Source of the DNA: Microbacterium salitolerans
Lineage (GTDB): Bacteria > Actinomycetota > Actinomycetes > Actinomycetales > Microbacteriaceae
NCBI RefSeq assembly: GCF_019720895.1
Contig: NZ_JAHKSH010000002.1
Location: forward strand, 496,001 to 560,000
Direction of reading: 5' to 3'
Length of the DNA stretch: 64,000 bases
Shown here: positions 58,605 through 64,000 of the stretch, piece after piece
How the letters are laid out: each line of letters starts with the position of its first letter
Position numbering within the stretch: the first letter of the stretch is position 1
Translations under genes and position numbers: made by a program
The notes under the pieces: model-generated
Told to the model about the DNA's origin: nothing
The model's database searches: none
Seen by the model: only the letters and a program-made list of their open reading frames with translations

Positions 58605-58654
58605 CTCAATCGTTCGTCCCAAGAACGCAAGCGTTCTTGCTCCTCACTCAATCG
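58605..58654. repeat. Palindrome flanked by CTCAATCG direct repeats
   Basis: CAAGAACGC-AA-GCGTTCTTG (58620-58639) is a 9-bp perfect stem, and the octamer CTCAATCG occurs on both sides (58605-58612 and 58647-58654). It lies between tRNA-Pro and tig. It may be the tRNA terminator stem (no T-run), a tig operator, or a small mobile remnant. Confidence 0.5.
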
Positions 58655-58667
58655 GGTGGGCCGGACG

Positions 58668-58741
58668 TCGGGGCGACAGGATTTGAACCTGCGGCCTCCC
58701 GCTCCCAAAGCGGGCGCTCTACCAAGCTGAGCTACGCCCCG
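58668..58741 (-). tRNA. tRNA-Pro (TGG)
   Basis: 74-nt cloverleaf, no encoded CCA. Acceptor CGGGGCG/CGCCCCG, anticodon stem CCCGC/GCGGG with loop TTTGGGA and anticodon TGG; T-arm AGGTTCAAATCCT. Confidence 0.95.
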
Positions 58742-58841
58742 CGGATTCCGCACATTCGGGAACACGAAACGGCCGCGTCGAGTCTAGCTGACGTGAGCAA
58801 CAGAACCGTCACCCCACGTGGAGATACGGGAGCGACCGAGA

Positions 58842-60980
58842 TCAGCTCTCCAGGATCACGAGCTGCTCGGTCGCGCGCGTCATGGCGACATAGCGGTCGA
58901 CGGCGCCCTCGATCCCATCGCCGAGCCCTGCGGGATCCACGAGCACCACCAGGTCGAATTCGAGGCCCTTCGCCTCCGCGGCGGTCAGAGCGCGCACCCG
59001 CGGCAGGTCGGGCGTGTCGGACGCGCCGATCACGCAGGCGACCCCGTCGCCGTGGGTCGCGAGCCAGTCGCGCAGGATGCCGTCGAGCTCGGCGACGGAG
59101 CCGCGACGCACGGGGATCCCGCTCTCGCGCACCGACGTCGGCACGTTCGCGTCGACGACGACCCCGCGGATCTCGGGCGCCGCGTTCGCCATGACCTCAG
59201 CGGGCGTGCGGTAGTTGATGCGCAGGCCGGACACGCCGACGCGGGTGATCCCCACGCGCGCGAGACGCTCCTCCCACGATGCGGAGAAGCCATGGCGCGC
59301 CTGGGCCCGGTCGCCGACGATCGTGAAGCTCTTCGACGGGCAGCGCCGGATGAGCATGCGCCACTCGGCGTCCGAGAGCTCCTGCGCCTCGTCGATGACG
59401 ATATGGGCGAACGGTCCTTCGAGCACGTCGACGTCGACCGTCGGGATCGCACCGTCGTCGATGAGCCGGTCCTGCATGTCACCCGCCTGCAGCATGAGCG
59501 AGACGCCCTCGCCGTCTTCGTCGGCGTCGGACAGGTACTCGACGACGGTCTCGATGCGCTCGCGCTCCGCGACGAGTGCAGCACGGCGTTCGCGGCGACG
59601 CCGGGCGAGATCGGGGTCGCCGATGATGTCCCGCGCGGCGTCGACGAGCGGAAGATCGGCGTCGGTCCACGCCGTGCCGTCGCGGCGCTGCAGCGCCGCG
59701 ACCTCGGCCTCGGAGAGCCACGGCGCCGCCGTGGCGAGCAGGCGAGGCGAGGTCCACAGCGCCGCGACGAGGCGCGCCGGGTCCAGCACGGGCCAGACGC
59801 GGTCGAAGACGTCACGCAGCTGCGCGTGATGCTCGAGCTCGCGTCGTGCGAGGTGCGGCGGCATGTCGACGACCGACGAAGTGACCAGATCGAGCAGCTC
59901 GTCCCAGATGAGATCGCGCGCCTCGTTGTGCGGCGTGCCGTGGTCGGCGGCGTCCAGCGCCTCGGCCCACGTCTCCGGCTCCACATCGAGGTCGGTCCAG
60001 GAGGCCTGGATCACCGTCGTCTCCTCGGGACGCCGTTCGTAGCGCCGCACGACATTCTGGATGGCGCGCTCGAGATCCGCGGCACCCTTCAGCCGAGCGA
60101 TCCGCACGTCGTCCTCGGGGAGCGCCGCCGGCCCCTCGGGCGTGAGACGTCGCAGGGTCGCGATGCGCACGCTGTCCTCGCCCAGGCTCGGCAGCACGTC
60201 GTCGACGTACGACAGATAGGCGTCGTTGGGGCCGATGAACAGCACCCCGCCGCCGCCCCGATCCGAGATGCGCGCGTCCGAGTACAGAAGGTACGCCGCG
60301 CGATGGAGCGCCACGACCGTCTTCCCGGTTCCGGGTCCGCCATCGACGACGAGGGCGTCATGGGAGTCGGCGCGGATGATCGCGTCCTGGTCCGCCTGGA
60401 TCGTCCCGAGCACGTCCCGCATCTGCGACGTGCGCGACGCCCCCAGACTCTGGATGAAGGCCGACTGATCGTCGAGCGCCGCCCCGGGCGCCCGGTCAGA
60501 CGCCGCGAACACCTCGTCCCAGAAGTCGACCACGCGTCCATTCGCCCAGCGGTAGCGACGTCTGCTCACGCACCCCATGCTGTGCGCGTGTGTGGCGCCG
60601 AAGAACGGCTCGGCGGCCGGCGCGCGCCAGTCGATCAGCAGTCGGCGACCCTCGCTGTCGACGAGTCCCGCCCGTCCGATGTAGAGGGGCTCTTCGGAAC
60701 CCTCGGGGACGATCCTGCCGAGGCAGAGGTCCAGCGCGAAGCGCCGCAGCACGCTCTGACGCGCCGCCAGCCGATGCACCTCGATGTCACGGTCCATCGC
60801 GTCCTGCCCTCCCCCGGACGCCCGGCGGGCGGCGTCGAGCCGCTCCTCGAGCGACGAGCGGGCCTCGTCGAGCGCGCGTGCGATGCGCGCGAAGTGCTCT
60901 TCGTCCGCGGCGATGAGCTCTGGAACCGCCTTGGCGGATCGGGAATCGGGCAGGGCGAAAGCGGGAGCCGGTGACGTCAC
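58842..60980 (-). CDS. helR: RNA polymerase recycling motor ATPase HelR (HelD-like)
   Basis: 712 aa UvrD-like helicase-fold ATPase. A long helical N-terminus with AADEEHFARIARALDEARSS, then GRAGLVDSEGRRLLIDWRAP, Walker A VDGGPGTGKTVVALHRAAYLLY (about residue 210), Walker B IVIDEAQELSD, and motif VI VAMTRATEQLVIL. This order fits HelD-class proteins, which pull stalled RNA polymerase from DNA; the HelR branch in other actinobacteria confers rifampicin tolerance. I use the GTG at 60980, preceded at 8 nt by GACAAT (leaderless), over an ATG at 61052, because the family N-terminus begins there. Confidence 0.85.
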   Translation of the reverse strand: MTSPAPAFALPDSRSAKAVPELIAADEEHFARIARALDEARSSLEERLDAARRASGGGQDAMDRDIEVHRLAARQSVLRRFALDLCLGRIVPEGSEEPLYIGRAGLVDSEGRRLLIDWRAPAAEPFFGATHAHSMGCVSRRRYRWANGRVVDFWDEVFAASDRAPGAALDDQSAFIQSLGASRTSQMRDVLGTIQADQDAIIRADSHDALVVDGGPGTGKTVVALHRAAYLLYSDARISDRGGGGVLFIGPNDAYLSYVDDVLPSLGEDSVRIATLRRLTPEGPAALPEDDVRIARLKGAADLERAIQNVVRRYERRPEETTVIQASWTDLDVEPETWAEALDAADHGTPHNEARDLIWDELLDLVTSSVVDMPPHLARRELEHHAQLRDVFDRVWPVLDPARLVAALWTSPRLLATAAPWLSEAEVAALQRRDGTAWTDADLPLVDAARDIIGDPDLARRRRERRAALVAERERIETVVEYLSDADEDGEGVSLMLQAGDMQDRLIDDGAIPTVDVDVLEGPFAHIVIDEAQELSDAEWRMLIRRCPSKSFTIVGDRAQARHGFSASWEERLARVGITRVGVSGLRINYRTPAEVMANAAPEIRGVVVDANVPTSVRESGIPVRRGSVAELDGILRDWLATHGDGVACVIGASDTPDLPRVRALTAAEAKGLEFDLVVLVDPAGLGDGIEGAVDRYVAMTRATEQLVILES

Positions 60981-61106
60981 GATGATCCATTGTCCGCCAC
61001 CGGCGACTCCCGCCGGGCCGTGCCCCGTTCGCGTGCCGAGAACGATGCTCATGAGCGATTGGATCGATCCGGATCCGCGCGCCCCGAGCGCTCATACGAT
61101 CGGTGC

Positions 61107-61763
61107 GTGACCACTCTCGCCGCCCCCCGTCGACTCGTCCTCGAACGCCGCATCCGCCTCATCGTCGCGGTCACCATCGGCTACAACATCATCGAGGCGA
61201 TCGTGGCGATCGCCGCGGGAACGGTCGCGTCGTCGGCGGCGCTCATCGGATTCGGCATCGACTCGATGGTCGAAGTGCTCTCGGCGGCTGCCGTCGCGTG
61301 GCAGTTCACGCGCCGCGACCCCGAACGCTGGGAGAAGCCGACCCTTCGCGTCATCGCGGTGGCGTTCTTCGCACTCGCGATCTACGTGACGGTCTCGTCG
61401 GTCCTCGCTCTCACCGCCGGATCCGACGTGCAGCACAGCACTGCCGGGATCGTGCTGACCGCCATCAGCCTGGTGATCATGCCTCTCCTCTCGTTCGCCG
61501 AGCGGCGCACCGGCCGGGAGCTCGGATCCGCGACCGCCGTCGCGGACTCGAAGCAGACGCTCATCTGCGCGTGGCTCTCGGCGGCCGTCCTCGTCGGTCT
61601 CCTCCTCAACAGCCTCTTCGGCTGGTGGTGGGCCGACGCCCTCGCGGGCTTCGTCATCGCGGCCTTTGCGATCCGCGAGGGCATCGAAGCGTGGCGCGGA
61701 GACACCTGCGCGACGAGCGTCGGCATGCTCCTCGACGACGAGCACGAGGGCGACGACGAGTAG
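61107..61763 (+). CDS. Cation transporter, CDF-like
   Basis: 218 aa membrane protein with five to six hydrophobic segments. IGFGIDSMVEVLSAAAVAWQ contains the Asp and Glu typical for metal sites in helix 2, and AVADSKQTLICAWLSAAVL those in helix 5. There is no C-terminal cytoplasmic CDF domain; the end is acidic (DDEHEGDDE). GTG 61107 follows TACGAT by 6 nt, a leaderless start, and longer upstream frame lacks similarity. Metal unknown. Confidence 0.78.
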   Translation: MTTLAAPRRLVLERRIRLIVAVTIGYNIIEAIVAIAAGTVASSAALIGFGIDSMVEVLSAAAVAWQFTRRDPERWEKPTLRVIAVAFFALAIYVTVSSVLALTAGSDVQHSTAGIVLTAISLVIMPLLSFAERRTGRELGSATAVADSKQTLICAWLSAAVLVGLLLNSLFGWWWADALAGFVIAAFAIREGIEAWRGDTCATSVGMLLDDEHEGDDE

Positions 61764-61784
61764 CGGATGCGCCAGGATGGGCGC

Positions 61785-63275
61785 ATGACGATCCGTGACC
61801 CGCGCGCCGCGCGCCGCGTGCCCGAGGAGCTCGACGAGTTCCAGAGCGCCGAGCGCCACCCCGACTACCGCGTCGACATCGAGCGGATCCGCTTTTCGCC
61901 GTACTTCTCACGGCTGTCGGCGGTGACCCAGGTCATCTCGCAGACAGGCGCGGGCCTCGCCGTCCACAACCGCCTCACGCACTCCGTGAAGGTCGCCGCC
62001 GTCGCGCGGGCCATCGCCGTGCGCCTCTCGACCGACGACGGACCGACGGGCGCGCTCGTCGAGGAGCTCGGCGGATGCCACCCGGTCGTCGTCCAGGCCG
62101 CCGCCAGCGCTCACGACCTCGGCCACCCGCCCTTCGGGCACCTCGGCGAGCACACGCTCGACCGCCTGGCCCGCGATCGTTTCCGCCTGCGCGAGGGCTT
62201 CGAGGGCAACGCGCAGACCTTCCGGATCCTCACCCGCCTCGACGAGCACGACCAACCCGGCGTCGGCCTCAATCTCACGGCCGCAGTGCGCGCCGCCGTG
62301 CTCAAGTACCCCTGGCTGCGCGGACACGGCGCAGGGCGGCGCGGCGGATCGCGCAAGTTCTCCGCGTACGCCGCCGACGTCGACGACATGCGCGATGCGC
62401 TCGCCGCATACCCGCTCATCGAGGAGGGGCAGCAGACCGTCGAGTGCTCGATCATGGACATCGCCGACGACATCGCCTACTCCCTGCACGACCTGGACGA
62501 CTTCTATCGCGCGGGCCTCCTCAATCAGGCGACGATCTCGGCGGAGTTTCGCGCGTGGTATCGCGATCTGACCGAACTGCGCGCCCTCGATGCGCCTGCG
62601 ATCGCCTCTGCGACGCGTGCGCCGGGTCACTCTCTCGAGCTGCTGTGGCGCCGTCTCCAGGCGCGTGATCCGTGGATCGCGGACGCGGATGCCTTCGAAC
62701 GCGCCGTCTCCAAGGTGACCGACGAGGTCATCGACGGCCTGCTGTCGGTGCCGTTCGACGGCTCCCTCGCGGGCGAGCGGTCGCTGGCCGGATTCACCTC
62801 GGAGTGGATCCAGCACCTGCAGGCATCCGTCTCGGTGGACCGCTCTCCCCACCGACGCTCGGGACACGTGAGCCTCGACCGCACGGCGTGGCACGAGGTC
62901 GCGGTGCTGAAGTTCCTGCACGAGCGCTTCATCCTCGACCGCCCCGACCTCGCCGTGTACCAGCGCGGGCAGGCGAGCGTGCTCGAGCGCCTGGTCGACG
63001 GGTTCTCCGCCTGGATCGACGACGAATACGACGTGCGGCGCGCCCCGCGTCGACTGCTCGATCTCGTCGATCTCGCATCCGAGGACTATCTCCACACCCG
63101 GCGAGAGCACCCGGAGCTGCTCGATACCACCGACGAGGAAGAGCTGCTGCAGCGCGCGACGGGCCGCGGCGTCATCGACTACGTCGCGTCGCTCACCGAC
63201 GCGCAGGCCACGTCGCTCGATGCGCTCCTCATCGGCCAGACCGAGCGGCTCTGGGACGCGGGCCAGGGGCTCTGA
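61785..63275 (+). CDS. dgt: Deoxyguanosinetriphosphate triphosphohydrolase-like protein
   Basis: 496 aa HD-domain dNTPase, hydrolysing dNTPs to nucleoside and triphosphate. Metal ligands are seen in HNRLTHSVKVA, AASAHDLGHPPFGHLGE and MDIADDIAYSLHDLDDF; EGNAQTFRIL and SPYFSRLSAVTQV are further family marks. The ATG at 61785 follows CAGGAT by 6 nt without Shine-Dalgarno. A strong hairpin follows the stop. Confidence 0.94.
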   Translation: MTIRDPRAARRVPEELDEFQSAERHPDYRVDIERIRFSPYFSRLSAVTQVISQTGAGLAVHNRLTHSVKVAAVARAIAVRLSTDDGPTGALVEELGGCHPVVVQAAASAHDLGHPPFGHLGEHTLDRLARDRFRLREGFEGNAQTFRILTRLDEHDQPGVGLNLTAAVRAAVLKYPWLRGHGAGRRGGSRKFSAYAADVDDMRDALAAYPLIEEGQQTVECSIMDIADDIAYSLHDLDDFYRAGLLNQATISAEFRAWYRDLTELRALDAPAIASATRAPGHSLELLWRRLQARDPWIADADAFERAVSKVTDEVIDGLLSVPFDGSLAGERSLAGFTSEWIQHLQASVSVDRSPHRRSGHVSLDRTAWHEVAVLKFLHERFILDRPDLAVYQRGQASVLERLVDGFSAWIDDEYDVRRAPRRLLDLVDLASEDYLHTRREHPELLDTTDEEELLQRATGRGVIDYVASLTDAQATSLDALLIGQTERLWDAGQGL

Positions 63276-63282
63276 CACACGG

Positions 63283-63319
63283 CAGCGGCCGCTCCTCGAT
63301 CATCGAGGAGCGGCCGCTG
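63283..63319. terminator. Bidirectional terminator after dgt
   Basis: A 17-bp perfect stem (63283-63299 with 63303-63319) around TCA, starting 8 nt after dgt and ending 11 nt before the stop of the small peptide gene on the other strand. Confidence 0.9.
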
Positions 63320-63330
63320 TCAGGGTGCGA

Positions 63331-63411
63331 TCAGAGACCGAGCAGGTGGAGCAGGTCTCCGATGATTCCGCCGATGTTGTTCCAGAGGTCGCCGAGGGGT
63401 CCAGACAGCAT
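63331..63411 (-). CDS. 26-aa amphipathic peptide
   Basis: Standalone ORF of 26 codons: MLSGPLGDLWNN followed by IGGIIGDLLHLLGL. Leu/Ile/Trp recur at i, i+3, i+4, so a helix would have one fully hydrophobic face; charge is about -2, with no Lys or Arg. GGAG lies 5 nt before the ATG, and a strong terminator follows 11 nt after the stop, so this looks like a real, very short transcription unit. It resembles phenol-soluble modulins or toxin-type membrane peptides in character only; I know no homologue. Confidence 0.6.
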   Translation of the reverse strand: MLSGPLGDLWNNIGGIIGDLLHLLGL

Positions 63412-63440
63412 GTGTGCTCCATTCGTCGTGCAAAGGATGC

Positions 63441-63459
63441 CCGCGGATCCGATCCGCGG
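63441..63459. promoter_or_regulatory. 19-nt palindrome upstream of the small peptide gene
   Basis: CCGCGGATC-C-GATCCGCGG, a perfect inverted repeat 29 nt before the peptide ATG. It may be an operator or a leader hairpin controlling translation. A TAGCGT/GATAGC -10-like sequence lies further upstream (about 63490). The rest of 63412-63604 shows nothing else readable. Confidence 0.5.
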
Positions 63460-63604
63460 CGCCACATCTCCGATGCGGTGACCACACGCTATCCACGAGC
63501 GAATAACTGCACGTCACGCGTCGATGACAGAGGCGTTACCGACCACGAGCTCCGCGGCGGGCACGGCGCTCGCCCCATCGTGCCCGTCCGCTCCCGAGGA
63601 CAGT

Positions 63605-64000
63605 TCAGCGGAGACCGATGGGCACGTCGGCCCCGCCCTCGCGGGTCAGCCGCGCCCCCATCTGCACCAGCTGCGGTTCGGAGGCGAATCCTCCGGCGAA
63701 GAGCGCCTGCCCCTGCTGGAACTGCGGAGAGCGCTCCAGCATGTCCGATGGCGCGAAACCGAAGATCTGGCCGAGCTCGTCCAGGTCACGTGTGGAGCTC
63801 ATCTTCATCAGCGCGAGGTTGTCGCACTGCGAGATGACGTTCGGGTGCAGCTTCGACGGCCGCTGCGTGGACAGCAGCAGCCAGATGCCGTACTTGCGCC
63901 CTTCCGCCGCGATCTGGACGATGCGCTCCGTGAGCGCGCGGGCGAGCGGCGTGTCTGCGTCGGGCGACGCGAGGTTGTGCGCCTCGTCGATCACCACGAG
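63605..64000 (-). CDS. HerA-like ATP-binding protein, C-terminal part
   Basis: The last ~131 codons of a gene entering from the right. LVVIDEAHNLAS is the Walker B motif, followed by IVQIAAEGRKYGIWLLLSTQRPSKLHPNVISQCDN in the pattern of HerA/FtsK-type DNA translocases (sensor and Arg region STQRPS), given here in pieces. It ends GGADVPIGLR. HerA-like ATPases pair with nucleases in DNA repair or in defence systems; the partner would lie beyond the window. Confidence 0.8.
   Translation of the reverse strand, partial: LVVIDEAHNLASPDADTPLARALTERIVQIAAEGRKYGIWLLLSTQRPSKLHPNVISQCDNLALMKMSSTRDLDELGQIFGFAPSDMLERSPQFQQGQALFAGGFASEPQLVQMGARLTREGGADVPIGLR

Noticed and set aside
58842-61052. ATG at 61052 as helR start
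   Set aside because: The extra 24 residues are Gly-rich and unlike the family; the GTG at 60980 has a -10 box 8 nt upstream.
60981-61106. Rifampicin-associated element before helR
   Set aside because: I looked for the known 19-bp element on the minus strand; only a loose GGGGC-rich resemblance is present.

Overview
The window is about 70% GC and codes densely on both strands. Codon usage, many leaderless-looking starts (an xANNNT -10 box 6-8 nt before the ATG/GTG), an ultra-short actinobacterial ileS T-box, paired ClpP proteins and the gene complement all point to a Gram-positive actinobacterium, most likely Microbacteriaceae (Microbacterium or a close relative). It reads as chromosome. I see no phage, transposase, integrase or CRISPR array.

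Layout. 0-12 kb: the end of a SipW-type signal peptidase, an M18 aminopeptidase, a four-gene oligopeptide ABC transporter (lipoprotein, two permeases, fused double ATPase), a one-piece PTS EIICBA of the glucose/GlcNAc family, a Nudix CoA pyrophosphatase that seems to start at CTG, and a HAD phosphatase. 12-16.3 kb (minus strand): a tightly overlapped nonulosonic (sialic) acid operon with a sialyltransferase-like protein, a NeuA-HAD fusion, NeuB and a DUF6716-type transferase. 16.4-28.4 kb: an SDR epimerase, an FdhF/FdhD/DUF3817 operon, two convergent sulfotransferase-like genes, FrnE/DsbA with an overlapping small ORF, a cation/proton antiporter, a fatty acid desaturase and an MFS transporter. 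28.5-44.9 kb: housekeeping genes on the minus strand (tRNA-Ala, rsfS, nadD, proBA-obg-rpmA-rplU, RNase E/G, ndk, folC, ileS with its T-box), interrupted by plus-strand DUF4031 and VKOR genes.

44.9-49.9 kb is the most distinctive accessory part. A scar carries two decayed gene ends: a membrane protein tail and a LysR regulator with missing parts. It is followed by four overlapping genes: gpsA-like glycerol-3-phosphate dehydrogenase, HAD phosphatase, GT20 glucosylglycerol-phosphate synthase-like enzyme and a pentapeptide-like protein. Together they would make glycerol-3-phosphate, couple it to glucose and dephosphorylate the product, so this looks like a self-contained glucosylglycerol (osmolyte) module.

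50-64 kb: an ArsR/SRPBCC pair with a perfect operator over the ArsR start, valS, clpX, two clpP genes, tig, tRNA-Pro, a HelR-type RNA polymerase recycling ATPase, a CDF-like transporter, dgt, a 26-codon orphan peptide gene with its own RBS and terminator-like hairpin, and the end of a HerA-like ATPase. One window-wide feature stands out: the palindrome GGATCC occurs roughly four times more often than base composition predicts.
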